From assembly GCA_027487435.1 (NCBI GenBank), contig JAIYDP010000250.1, forward strand, positions 1 through 49,332: 49,332 nt of DNA, in the 5' to 3' direction. This document shows, piece by piece, positions 19,911-27,464 of this stretch. Source of the stretch: Verrucomicrobiaceae bacterium. GTDB taxonomy: Bacteria > Verrucomicrobiota > Verrucomicrobiia > Verrucomicrobiales > Akkermansiaceae. Every line of letters begins with the position of its first letter. Position 1 is the stretch's first letter. Both the position numbers and the translations under genes were made by a program. Under the pieces are notes generated by a model that was not told the DNA's origin, did no database searches, and was given only the letters and a program-made list of their open reading frames with translations.

Positions 19911-20282
19911 ATGTCAAGAGCCACCAACTCACCGGCCAGTCGTAAAAGACGTAAGCGTACCTTGCTCCGTGCCAAAGGCTTCCGCGGTTTCCGCAGTAAG
20001 CTTTTCCGCTACGCCAAGGATGCTGTCCGCAAAGCACAAACCTATGAATACCGCGACCGTAAACGCCGCAAAGGTCAATTCCGCGCTCTGTGGATTGCCC
20101 GGATCAGCGCTGCCGTTCGTAATGAGGGTCTCACCTACTCTCGTTTCATGGAAGGCATGAAAGCTGCCGGCATCGAGGCGGATCGTAAGATCCTCGCCGA
20201 TCTTGCTGTCGCTGACGCTGCTGCATTCAGTGCGATTGTTGCCCAAGCCAAACAGGCTTTGGCAAACAAAACCGCTGCGTAA
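19911..20282 (+). CDS. rplT: 50S ribosomal protein L20
   Basis: A 123-residue basic protein that binds 23S rRNA early in large-subunit assembly. The family text is clear: [55 protein letters not shown] and [27 protein letters not shown]. The start [16 protein letters not shown] corresponds to the usual MPRVKRG...RRRKK N-terminus with a few changes. It sits behind rpmI and ends at an intrinsic terminator. In other bacteria L20 represses its own operon; the hairpins before it are a candidate site. Confidence 0.98.
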   Translation: MSRATNSPASRKRRKRTLLRAKGFRGFRSKLFRYAKDAVRKAQTYEYRDRKRRKGQFRALWIARISAAVRNEGLTYSRFMEGMKAAGIEADRKILADLAVADAAAFSAIVAQAKQALANKTAA

Positions 20283-20310
20283 GCCTAGCTGATACGAACG
20301 ATCCCTACGA

Positions 20311-20343
20311 AACACCGTCGCACCAGCGGCGGTGTTTTTTGTT
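20311..20343 (+). terminator. Intrinsic terminator after rplT
   Basis: The 8-bp stem AAACACCG (20311-20318) pairs with CGGTGTTT (20331-20338) and runs into a T-rich tract (TTTTTTGTTTT). It closes the rpmI-rplT unit before the DAHP synthase gene. Confidence 0.85.
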
Positions 20344-20380
20344 TTATCGCTTCATCACCATTCGCTCTCTTCTTAGCATC

Positions 20381-21439
20381 ATGATCCGCACCGATGACCT
20401 TCGCATTTCAGGCATCAATCCCCTGATTTCTCCCGCCATTCTGCAATACTACCTGCCCATGAGTGAAGCTGCTGCTACTCTTGTGTCGAACACCCGCCAG
20501 CAGGCCGATGCTATCATGAAAGGAGACGATGATCGTCTGCTCGTTGTCGTGGGCCCCTGTTCCATCCACGATACAAAATCAGCACTCGAATATGCCGACC
20601 GACTCAAAATCCTCGCCGCACGCCATGCCAAGGATCTGTTGGTGATCATGCGCGTTTATTTTGAAAAACCTCGCACCACCGTGGGTTGGAAAGGTTTGAT
20701 CAACGATCCGCACCTCGATGATTCTTTCGATATCAATCAAGGTCTTCGCGTTGCACGGGGTTTGTTGTTAGAGTTGGCCAATCGAGGCGTGCCAGCAGCC
20801 ACCGAATTTCTTGATACCATTAGTCCACAGTACATCGCTGACCTGATTTGCTACGGAGCGATTGGAGCCCGCACCACCGAATCACAAATCCATCGAGAAC
20901 TTGCTTCAGGGCTTTCCATGCCCGTAGGCTTTAAGAATGGCACGGGTGGTTCGATCCAGCTTGCGCTCGATGCGATCCTCTCTGCAAGTCACAGTCATCA
21001 TTTTCTTGGCGTGACCCAGCAAGGTGTTTCTGCCATTGTTTCCACCACCGGAAATGATGCCTGCCATGTCATCCTGCGCGGCGGGAAATCTGGCCCAAAC
21101 TACGATGAAACTAGCGTGAAGGATGTGGAAAAGGCCCTGATTGAGCAGCATCTGCCGCCGCATGTGATGGTCGATTGCTCGCATGGAAACTCGATGAAAA
21201 ATTTCCGCAACCAGCCGCTCGTTGTCAATGCGCTTGCAAAGCAAATCGAAGAAGGTAGTCGCTGCATCACGGCTTGTATGATCGAGTCTCATCTCGTCGA
21301 AGGTGGGCAAAAGCACCAAGCCGACCTCACTAAGCTCACCTACGGTCAATCGATCACCGATCAATGCATCGGCTGGGAAGACACCATCGAAGTCATCGAA
21401 CGCCTCGCTTCAGCCGTGCGGGTGCGTCGCGGGGCTTGA
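20381..21439 (+). CDS. aroG: 3-deoxy-7-phosphoheptulonate (DAHP) synthase, AroG-type, copy 1
   Basis: Condenses phosphoenolpyruvate with erythrose-4-phosphate, the first step of the shikimate pathway, in the cytoplasm. A 352-residue class I-alpha enzyme like E. coli AroF/AroG/AroH. Family blocks: DDRLLVVVGPCSIHD, MRVYFEKPRTTVGWKGLINDPHLD, GAIGARTTESQIHRELASGLS, VGFKNGTGGS and DCSHGNSMKNF. The Cys in GPCSIHD and the downstream His, Glu and Asp are the expected metal ligands. The ATG at 20381 aligns with the E. coli N-terminus and gives the same length as copy 2; an upstream in-frame Met at 20339 lies inside the rplT terminator and is rejected. A near-identical paralogue sits at 41649-42707. 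AroF/G/H-specific feedback type cannot be fixed by eye. Confidence 0.97.
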   Translation: MIRTDDLRISGINPLISPAILQYYLPMSEAAATLVSNTRQQADAIMKGDDDRLLVVVGPCSIHDTKSALEYADRLKILAARHAKDLLVIMRVYFEKPRTTVGWKGLINDPHLDDSFDINQGLRVARGLLLELANRGVPAATEFLDTISPQYIADLICYGAIGARTTESQIHRELASGLSMPVGFKNGTGGSIQLALDAILSASHSHHFLGVTQQGVSAIVSTTGNDACHVILRGGKSGPNYDETSVKDVEKALIEQHLPPHVMVDCSHGNSMKNFRNQPLVVNALAKQIEEGSRCITACMIESHLVEGGQKHQADLTKLTYGQSITDQCIGWEDTIEVIERLASAVRVRRGA

Positions 21440-21503
21440 AACCTTGATCTAGCCGAACAAATCTTGCAGGACGATGATTGGTTCCATAAAGGTGAATGAT
21501 AAT

Positions 21504-21734
21504 TCAGAGCCCCGTCACCCTCACATCGACAAATAGACGAGCGGGTATTGTGCCGGTAGCCGTGGCAGTGACTCGGGTGAAGCCGAGTGAGGGAGTGTTC
21601 GCCTCGGTGGTGAAGCTCACGGTGGTTCCGTCGTTGGTTCCGTCGTCGAGGTGAAAGGTGGCAAGAGCGGTGGATGAGCTGTAGCTCGTGCTAAGGTCAT
21701 CGGCCAGCGTGCCTTGCGGGTGGAGAAGGTGCAA
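21504..21734 (-). pseudogene. C-terminal scrap of an exported Verrucomicrobial surface protein
   Basis: A 76-codon frame ending in ...TVSFTTEANTPSLGFTRV followed by ATGTIPARLFVDVRVTGL. The beta-strand-rich, Thr-rich text and the final LFVDVRVT resemble the C-terminal tails that close many large secreted or autotransporter-like proteins in this phylum. No signal peptide or start fits, and no larger frame precedes it on the minus strand, so it is probably a remnant. The family likeness is from general pattern memory only. Confidence 0.35.
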
Positions 21735-21793
21735 GTAATGCCATTCCTGCTTACGGGGAGCGAGTCCCCGCGTTAAGGTGTTAGGCTTAGCCC

Positions 21794-21831
21794 GAGATCC
21801 GAAGTAGAGCGCCAGACAGTAGCTACCAGGC
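21794..21831. repeat. Solitary end of the inverted-repeat element seen at 1556-1716
   Basis: GAGATCCGAAGTAGAG here matches both ends of the small element at 1556-1716. Matching to that element's right end extends over 38 bp with about 5 mismatches. No inverted partner is visible nearby, so this is a single end or a degraded copy. A perfect hairpin CGGGGA/TCCCCG stands about 25 bp upstream. Confidence 0.55.
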
Positions 21832-22188
21832 TTCGTGAGATCGGAGCAAATGTTCGTGTTGTCCCACAGCCGCTTCTCGGTTTAACTGATCCGCGACAGC
21901 AGCTACCGAGCCACTAGGACTGTGGCGCACGTAGTATCTAATCCTTCCCTCCGCAGCGTCTTGATCGATCTCATGTGTTTTGTCTGCGCGATCTCATACA
22001 TTTTGATAGTAAAATTCTCATGCAAAATTTAGAACGTCATATCAATAAAGTTCATCCTGCATTTTCATTGAGCGCAATGTGCGCAAACCAGTAAAGTAAT
22101 TCCGCAGCACTTTATTCGAATTATTGCAAAGATTGCTACCGAACATCACCATGATTAGCCAGTCTTCTTGTTTTGGTAATTTTTTTGT
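21832..22188. other. Gene-free AT-rich stretch
   Basis: No gene, RNA or repeat was recognised here. The sequence becomes AT-rich towards 22188, matching the composition of the HEPN gene that follows, which suggests one inserted piece of DNA. Confidence 0.4.
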
Positions 22189-23136
22189 TTAACACGCTCT
22201 GAGATACCTAAGAAAGCTGGGTTTTTTGAGCGCGAGTATCATAAGTTCTTTTGTATTTGCTTCAACGAAATCAGTTATACATTGCGCACTCCTCAGAGCT
22301 TGAAATTCGGAGGATAAAGATCGTTGTGAAGTATGTGCAATTTGACTGCGGTAAGCGTATAGTTTTTTCCAAAGTTTATCATGACCAATAACAGGAAAAT
22401 ACGTTGATGAATCAATAGGGGAATCGATGATTTCGGCATTGAGAAATTGCAACTTGTTTACAAGTTGATGATTGATTGAATCTAAGCTTTCGTTAAGTCG
22501 TGGTGAGTGAGCTAAAAGTGACTCAATGATTGAAAATAGCCCAAGGCAATACATGTCAGATCTTGAAGGCAGCCGTTGAAGGTCAAAAAATTTGTGCAAA
22601 GCATCTAGAACAAAAATATCTTGCGCATCAAGATTACTCAAAGTCTGTAGATGAGAGCATAAATGAACCAATTTTGAGACATCAATTGGATTTTCTCGAT
22701 ACCCATTCCACCAGAGAGATTCAACGCGTTCAAGGATGTGGGGCGAAAGAGGACGGGTGCCTTCGAGTGGACTTGATAATCCTGTAATTGTGGCGAAGGA
22801 CAGGTAAACAGATGGCATAGATAGAGTCAATAGCTGCTCAATCCTGTTAAAGATTAATCCATCTCCTTCATATTCGATAACCCAATATCTCCAGTTGGCT
22901 TCAGGTAATAGTTTTGGAACGTAAGTCGTCGAAGTCCCATTTACTACTTCCTCATATTTGTGGCGGTAGCTATGACTATTAATCGAGATAGCAGATGCGG
23001 CTAAAGCATTTCTCCGATCAAACTCCGCGATTTCGTTTGTTGATGCACGACGAATAATAGCATTAGGTGCAATTTCTTGAGGCAAATTCCCAATCAGAGA
23101 TACGTGCGATGCGAAATGAGCTATGACTTTTTCCAT
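22189..23136 (-). CDS. HEPN-domain protein (ApeA-like), possible abortive-infection RNase
   Basis: A 315-residue soluble protein without signal peptide. The C-terminal half (about 190-310) is all-helical and carries YRSQIAHTS, with Arg263 and His268 forming the RX4H motif of HEPN ribonucleases. The preceding segment (YCLGLFSIIESLLAHSP...INHQLVNKLQFL) resembles Apea-like HEPN domains. The N-terminal half (1-180) has no recognised fold and may be a sensing region. The gene is more AT-rich than its neighbours, stands alone between remnants and repeats, and has flanks without partner genes; all of this fits acquired defence DNA. Alternative: a house-keeping HEPN protein of unknown role. RNase activity is inferred from the motif only. 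Confidence 0.6.
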   Translation of the reverse strand: MEKVIAHFASHVSLIGNLPQEIAPNAIIRRASTNEIAEFDRRNALAASAISINSHSYRHKYEEVVNGTSTTYVPKLLPEANWRYWVIEYEGDGLIFNRIEQLLTLSMPSVYLSFATITGLSSPLEGTRPLSPHILERVESLWWNGYRENPIDVSKLVHLCSHLQTLSNLDAQDIFVLDALHKFFDLQRLPSRSDMYCLGLFSIIESLLAHSPRLNESLDSINHQLVNKLQFLNAEIIDSPIDSSTYFPVIGHDKLWKKLYAYRSQIAHTSQRSLSSEFQALRSAQCITDFVEANTKELMILALKKPSFLRYLRAC

Positions 23137-23306
23137 TTGAGCATTCTTTGTGGATGGCTTGAGCTTTCACATTTTCGGTGATTTTACTGTTAAAGAGGTG
23201 GCATGCCTTGGAAGTCGATATTCTCGATAGCCCGTGTTGGTGTTTACCTCGGCGAAGATCAACTTCGTATCAATCAATTTTCGCCCTAGTTTTCCAGTTC
23301 TAACGA

Positions 23307-24635
23307 TTAGCCCGCAACAACAACACCAGGCGTTTTGGAATGCGCGTGTTGCGGGAAGTCGAAGGTCAAGACGAGTGGTTCCGTTCCGGTGTTTTCGATT
23401 TCCACTCCGCCGCGGTTGAGTGCGGCTTGGGTGATGAATCCGATCTCGGCATAGATTTCGCCCAGTTTCATGTTCTGGTTGTATTGCACCGCGAGCTTGC
23501 CGACCCGGCCGCGGCCACCGTTCGTGTGGAACAAGGTCGGGCTCTCTGGACGGAAATTCGTCTTGGCTCCGGGTGCAATGGTGAGACGCAGAATCGAGCA
23601 CTTTTGGTCGCCGAGAACATCACCGTAAACGATCCACTTTGCTTCCACGCCGTCGCCGGAAAATTCCTCGGCGGTGATGGCGGGGCGCGAGTATTTCTGG
23701 ACGAAGTCCGGATCCTGATTGGCTTTGAAGTCGAAGGTATCGACGAGGAATTCCCAGTCTTCGTGACGCGATTTCGGATAGTCTTCTTCGCGGCAGGCAT
23801 AAAACGCATCGGCTGCACCGATCCGTCCATCCAGTGTCAAATCCTCGGCGAGGAAATGCTCGTCCATCGTGACGTGCAGCTCGTGGGTGCAAAGATCCGT
23901 GGGTGAGTGCAGCACGCCATTGGGCATCACGAAGCCGTTATCAATGTGCATCATCGTGTGCGGCGAAAGGTGCCTTACGCCGTTGTAGGCACCTTGGCCC
24001 CAGCTCTTCATGCAGGCGAGGAACTGGTCCTTCGTCACGAACGGGTAAAGTCCCATGGCCGTGGTATGATAGTGCGACGGGCTGACTCCGGGGTTGTCGA
24101 ATGAATTGATGTCGTACACTTCCCATTTCGCCCAGTGGAGATGGTGAGGGATGGGGTTCAGGTTGTCGAACTTCTTGGACACAATCGGCCAAGTGGCCTT
24201 GCCGAACAAGGATTTCGAAAATTCCGTGACTTTTTCTCCCATGACTGCCACCGGATCGGCCTCAATCAAATCCTGCAAGGAAATCACTTGCCCGCTGGGC
24301 GTGAGGACGTGAGCTTCCCCTTCACGAAATGGCGCTTTTCCTGTGCGGGTATCGATCACGCCAGTCACGATAGGCACGGTGCAACACATCCAGATTTCAT
24401 CCAGGCCGGTTCCGCCCATGTAGTCCGGGTAGTAGGATTTCTCATCGAGACGCAGGCGCTTGCCCGGCGAGCAAAAGGTGCGGCCGGCATAGCGGTGCAA
24501 AAGCTGCAGCACGCCGTCGTTCTGATTGAGGCAATCATCGAGAATTGAATCCGATCCGCTGCCAGCTCCATCGAGCAGATTTTGCTGGGGGTATTCGTGC
24601 AGTTTATCCGGGAGAATTGAAGTAGAAGCAGCCAT
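23307..24635 (-). CDS. Bicupin protein, phosphomannose-isomerase-like, function uncertain
   Basis: A 442-residue cytoplasmic protein without signal peptide. A His-rich block, PIPHHLHWAKWEVYDIN (His164, 165, 167), followed by SPSHYHTTAMGLYPF and MPNGVLHSPTDLCTHELHVTMDEH (about 237-260), offers several metal ligands on a cupin scaffold. A second cupin-like segment occupies the C-terminus (AKWIVYGDVLGDQKCSILRLTIAPGAK, then GGVEIENTGTEPLVLTFDFP). The pattern recalls class I mannose-6-phosphate isomerases and an uncharacterised cupin family common in Planctomycetota and Verrucomicrobiota. Homogentisate dioxygenase was considered but its motifs are not evident. A sugar-isomerase role is plausible, not shown. 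The gene is monocistronic by spacing. Confidence 0.6.
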   Translation of the reverse strand: MAASTSILPDKLHEYPQQNLLDGAGSGSDSILDDCLNQNDGVLQLLHRYAGRTFCSPGKRLRLDEKSYYPDYMGGTGLDEIWMCCTVPIVTGVIDTRTGKAPFREGEAHVLTPSGQVISLQDLIEADPVAVMGEKVTEFSKSLFGKATWPIVSKKFDNLNPIPHHLHWAKWEVYDINSFDNPGVSPSHYHTTAMGLYPFVTKDQFLACMKSWGQGAYNGVRHLSPHTMMHIDNGFVMPNGVLHSPTDLCTHELHVTMDEHFLAEDLTLDGRIGAADAFYACREEDYPKSRHEDWEFLVDTFDFKANQDPDFVQKYSRPAITAEEFSGDGVEAKWIVYGDVLGDQKCSILRLTIAPGAKTNFRPESPTLFHTNGGRGRVGKLAVQYNQNMKLGEIYAEIGFITQAALNRGGVEIENTGTEPLVLTFDFPQHAHSKTPGVVVAG

Positions 24636-24819
24636 GGCGGTGGGATGCTAAAGAGGGGGAAGGAGAGAATCAAGAATGAATTGCCTGTATGACTCGGAGG
24701 ATGGGGGTGGCACTTGGAAACGGCGACAGGCGGCTTCGTGGAATTTTTTTGTCAGTGGCAAAAGCTAGCAGACAAAGGGAAGAAAAAGCGCAGCGAATGT
24801 GAGGCTCTCATAAGTCCTG

Positions 24820-24952
24820 CTATTTCTTCGCCTGCTCCATGCGTTTTTTGAGCAGCTTTTTCATCGTGGCGACGGTTTCCGCGTGTTTGGGATCGTCTGC
24901 GATGTTTTTTTCCTGCGGGTCTTTCGATCGATCAGCAAGTTCCCGCAGAAAT
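24820..24952 (-). pseudogene. Sulfatase C-terminal remnant (copy A)
   Basis: Read on the minus strand, the frame gives ...DRSKDPQEKNIADDPKH then AETVATMKKLLKKRMEQAKK and a TAG stop at 24820-24822. This is the closing segment of planctomycete/verrucomicrobial sulfatases (D-P-x-E-x-x-N-x-A-D-D-P followed by a basic helix). Nothing of the catalytic domain remains; upstream lies the 3' end of the nucleotidyltransferase. A second remnant with the same junction lies at 36346-36470. Confidence 0.7.
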
Positions 24953-25017
24953 CGTAGAGATCATGTATCATCGGTATCCGAAGTATTTGATTGTTGCCAC
25001 TTACCTTGCGCGCGCTG
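24841..25017. repeat. Direct repeat copy A, about 177 bp
   Basis: This segment recurs in the same orientation at 36370-36536 with few substitutions and one gap of about 10 bp. Shared stretches include TTTTTTTCCTGCGGGTCTTT and CATCGGTATCCGAAGTATTT. It spans the nucleotidyltransferase 3' end and the sulfatase tail. The two copies bracket the GC-richer block between them. Confidence 0.9.
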
Positions 25018-25446
25018 AATCTCTGATATGTCCATTAAATCCTGTGGACGGTTGGCGATTTTTTTCGCACGGATCAGATCATTCACACCAAGATAATGAA
25101 CGGCAAATCCTGCTTCTTCTTCCGTTGTTTTATGATCCCAACATTGGGCGAAATTCATTTGCGGTAACGATGTGAGAAAATCAAATAGAACTGGCGTGCG
25201 CCCTACCATGTATTGCAAACCTTCTCGTGAGAAATCTTCTGGCGTGACGTCGATCATCGGCATACCGAAGTCTCGAAAAGCGGCCAAAAGATTTTTCGAG
25301 TTTTCGATGCTGGGCTCAAGCCATACGTCTAAATCTTTTGTAAATCGCGGTTGTGAGTATCGCATGGCCGCGTAACCACCCACGATCAAATAGCGCACTT
25401 TATGAGCGGCGAACAGACGTAGTAGATCGACAAAATCGGAGTTCAT
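24961..25446 (-). CDS. MNT-type nucleotidyltransferase (DUF6036-like)
   Basis: A 161-residue small nucleotidyltransferase-fold protein. Residues 18-42 read RYLIVGGYAAMRYSQPRFTKDLDVW, with the GG at 23-24 and the DxD catalytic pair at Asp38 and Asp40, as in minimal nucleotidyltransferases and AbiEii-like proteins. The start overlaps the preceding small gene by 47 bp, so they are co-translated and may form a toxin-antitoxin-like pair. The last 20 codons fall inside a direct repeat whose other copy, at 36 kb, carries this same gene tail with an in-frame stop. Toxin or antitoxin role is inference; single-subunit metabolic roles are also known for the fold. Confidence 0.8.
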   Translation of the reverse strand: MNSDFVDLLRLFAAHKVRYLIVGGYAAMRYSQPRFTKDLDVWLEPSIENSKNLLAAFRDFGMPMIDVTPEDFSREGLQYMVGRTPVLFDFLTSLPQMNFAQCWDHKTTEEEAGFAVHYLGVNDLIRAKKIANRPQDLMDISEIQRAQGKWQQSNTSDTDDT

Positions 25447-25624
25447 CAGGATTGAGGTTGTTTGCTTTCCAATAGTCTAGAACAATTTCCCAAGCAGCCT
25501 GGCGAATGGCAGTCCCGCCTTGAGCCTGCCAGAAAAGTATGTTTTGCGTGCGCATGTCATCCAAGTCTGCACAGCGTACGGCTGTCCATTCGCCACGAGA
25601 AATTTTCGGAAGGACATCAGACAT
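25400..25624 (-). CDS. Small hypothetical partner of the nucleotidyltransferase
   Basis: A 74-residue protein from the ATG at 25624 (MSDVLPKISRGEWTAV); the frame is open 12 codons further upstream, but this start matches how I recall such proteins beginning. It contains DLDDMRTQNILFWQAQG and IRQAAWEIVLDYW, a short helical text seen directly upstream of DUF6036-like nucleotidyltransferases. It overlaps the next gene by 47 bp in another frame. Function unknown; probable partner of the downstream gene. Confidence 0.65.
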   Translation of the reverse strand: MSDVLPKISRGEWTAVRCADLDDMRTQNILFWQAQGGTAIRQAAWEIVLDYWKANNLNPDELRFCRSTTSVRRS

Positions 25625-25713
25625 GATGCAGAATTTACTCTGTAATTCTCCCACTGCCAATCACAAATGACAAAATGAATCCCACGATAGGGGAACTTGC
25701 ATGAGCGTGCCGT

Positions 25714-25737
25714 TTTTTCATCGTGGCGACGGTTTCC
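25714..25737. repeat. Third, 24-bp copy of the sulfatase-tail repeat
   Basis: TTTTTCATCGTGGCGACGGT followed by TTCC is identical to 24857-24880 and differs by one base from 36386-36409. It overlaps the 3' end of the MbnP-MauG fusion gene, whose last eight codons are made of this sequence in a frame different from the sulfatase frame. It marks a recombination junction at the operon's end. Confidence 0.7.
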
Positions 25738-27454
25738 TCGTGGTCTCGGTCAGGGTTTTCAGGAAGGCGACGAGGGCGGCTTGGTCGGTAGCGCTGAGGC
25801 CGAGGCCGGTGTCGGGGTGTTTGGCGAGGTTGGGATCGAGGTTCGGGCTTCGCGTTACGCCGGTGTTGTAGTGAGCAACGACTTCTTCGAGCGTTGCGAA
25901 GCAACCGTCGTGCATGTAGGGGGCGGTGAGGGAAATGTTGCGCAGGCTGGGCGTGGCGAATTTCCCGCGATCCGCCGGGTTGCCGGTGATGGTGCCGAGG
26001 CCGAAGTCCTTTTCATCGCCGAGACCGTTGTCGTGGAAACGGTGGTCGGAAAACAAGGGGCCGCCATGGCAGTGAAAGCAATCCGCGCCGCGTTTGCCGT
26101 GCGCGGGTTCGTGCTCCATGAAAAACAACTCCATGCCGCGTTGTTCCTCGGGGGTGAGTTGCGCTTTTCCTTGGCGGGCTTGGTCGAATTTCGCGTCAGT
26201 GGAGATAAGGGTGAGCAGGAATGTCTCCAGCGCGAGGCCGAGCCTTTGGGAGGTGATTTCCGCTGTGCCGAAGGCGGCCTTGAAGGCGGCATCGTATCCG
26301 GGAAGGGCGGTGAGTTTTGCCGGAATGCGCGAGAGTTTTTCATCCATCTCGATGGGGTTCTCGATGGGTTCTAACACTTGCTCGCGGAGGAGCTTGGCGC
26401 GCCCGTCCCAGAAGAAGGAATCCTTCCACGCGAGGTTGAGCAGGGACATCGATTGGCGTGGGGTGGCTTTCCCGTCGAGGCCGATAGAGAAGCGGCGCGG
26501 ATCGGAAAATCCTGCCTCGGACTGATGGCAGGAGGCGCAGGAGATGGTGCCATTGCGGGAAAGTTCCGGTTCATGGAACAGGCGCCTTCCGAGTTCGACA
26601 CGCTCGACCGTGAGCGGATTGTCGAGAGGCAGATTCGGCAGCGGAAAGGATCGCGGCAGGGAGAGCGGGTAGGGGGTGAAGGTGGCGGGAAGATCGATGG
26701 GCTTGACCTTGGCGCGTGCGGCACTGAGCGCCTGGGTATTTTCAAATTCGAGCGGCTTGAGCGCTGCCTTGAGGTTACTCATGAGCTGGGCGGGCAAGGC
26801 ATCGCCTTCATTGGAATGCGTGCTGCGTCCTGCGGCGGAAAACGAGACCGGGCTCGGGCCGTGGATGAGTTTCTCCACATCGAGAACGAGGTGCAGCCGC
26901 CCGGGATCGCGCAAGTCGATCGGGATGGTGATGGACATGCGGGTGCGGTTCGGATCGCGGGCGACATGATAGACGTAACCAGCGGAGGCTTGGTCGGGGG
27001 CTTTGAAATGACCTTCGATGGCGAAGAAAATGTAGCCACCCTGCCAGTCCCAGTGCAGGCGATTGAGCAGCGGATTGAGCGGATGTCCGGCGGCGAAGCG
27101 GGCGGGATCGGAGTGATTGGTTTCGGAGCCGAGACCGACATCGAAATGCAGCGCGCGGAAAGGCCCGGATGGCGCCGAGGAAAGCGAAAACGAGGATCGT
27201 TGATGGGCCTCGACAAAGGCAAATTCATCGAGCTTCACGAGGCTTCCGTCCTCGCGCTCCAGGGAAAAATTCGAGAGCAGGTATGCGAGGCGGGTGACGG
27301 AAAACGTTTCCTTTGCGGCGGACTCATAGCGCGCGGATTCCATCAGCAGCGGGGCATCGCCGTAGCGGTGGTGGATGACGATTTCTAACGGTTTCGCCAA
27401 CGCGGAAGACGTGAGCAGGATTCCTGTCAGCGCAATGAGGGAATAGCGATTCAT
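25718..27454 (-). CDS. MbnP-like domain fused to MauG/MbnH-like dihaem cytochrome c peroxidase
   Basis: A 578-residue exported protein with a signal peptide (1-20). Residues 21-205 match the MbnP copper-protein family: LEIVIHHRYGD start, SVTRLAYLLSNFSLER, and HWDWQGGYIFFAIEGHF with Trp135 and Trp137. From about residue 275 it is a dihaem peroxidase of the MauG/CCP family: GRRLFHEPELSRNGTISCASCH (haem 1, Cys306-His310), DCFHCH (haem 2, Cys459-His463), and the usual TPSLRNISLTAPYMHDG. In methanotrophs MbnH (MauG-like) oxidises a Trp of the separate protein MbnP to kynurenine to make a copper site. Here both partners are one chain, so self-modification is conceivable. It is the last gene of a four-gene operon, 10 bp after the DUF1501 gene. 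Its last eight residues come from repeat DNA, so the native C-terminus is lost. Confidence 0.85.
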   Translation of the reverse strand: MNRYSLIALTGILLTSSALAKPLEIVIHHRYGDAPLLMESARYESAAKETFSVTRLAYLLSNFSLEREDGSLVKLDEFAFVEAHQRSSFSLSSAPSGPFRALHFDVGLGSETNHSDPARFAAGHPLNPLLNRLHWDWQGGYIFFAIEGHFKAPDQASAGYVYHVARDPNRTRMSITIPIDLRDPGRLHLVLDVEKLIHGPSPVSFSAAGRSTHSNEGDALPAQLMSNLKAALKPLEFENTQALSAARAKVKPIDLPATFTPYPLSLPRSFPLPNLPLDNPLTVERVELGRRLFHEPELSRNGTISCASCHQSEAGFSDPRRFSIGLDGKATPRQSMSLLNLAWKDSFFWDGRAKLLREQVLEPIENPIEMDEKLSRIPAKLTALPGYDAAFKAAFGTAEITSQRLGLALETFLLTLISTDAKFDQARQGKAQLTPEEQRGMELFFMEHEPAHGKRGADCFHCHGGPLFSDHRFHDNGLGDEKDFGLGTITGNPADRGKFATPSLRNISLTAPYMHDGCFATLEEVVAHYNTGVTRSPNLDPNLAKHPDTGLGLSATDQAALVAFLKTLTETTRKPSPR

Positions 27455-27464
27455 GAACGTTTTC

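Noticed and set aside
20339..20380. Upstream start for aroG copy 1
   Set aside because: It falls in the T-tract of the rplT terminator, and the start at 20381 matches both the family N-terminus and the length of copy 2.
23307..24635. Homogentisate 1,2-dioxygenase
   Set aside because: The length is similar, but the expected dioxygenase motif spacing is not seen and the text fits a different bicupin family better.
26378..27388. Long plus-strand open frame (336 codons) opposite the MbnP-MauG gene
   Set aside because: It lies entirely antisense to a gene with clear haem motifs; long antisense frames are common in GC-rich coding DNA and its translation shows no family.
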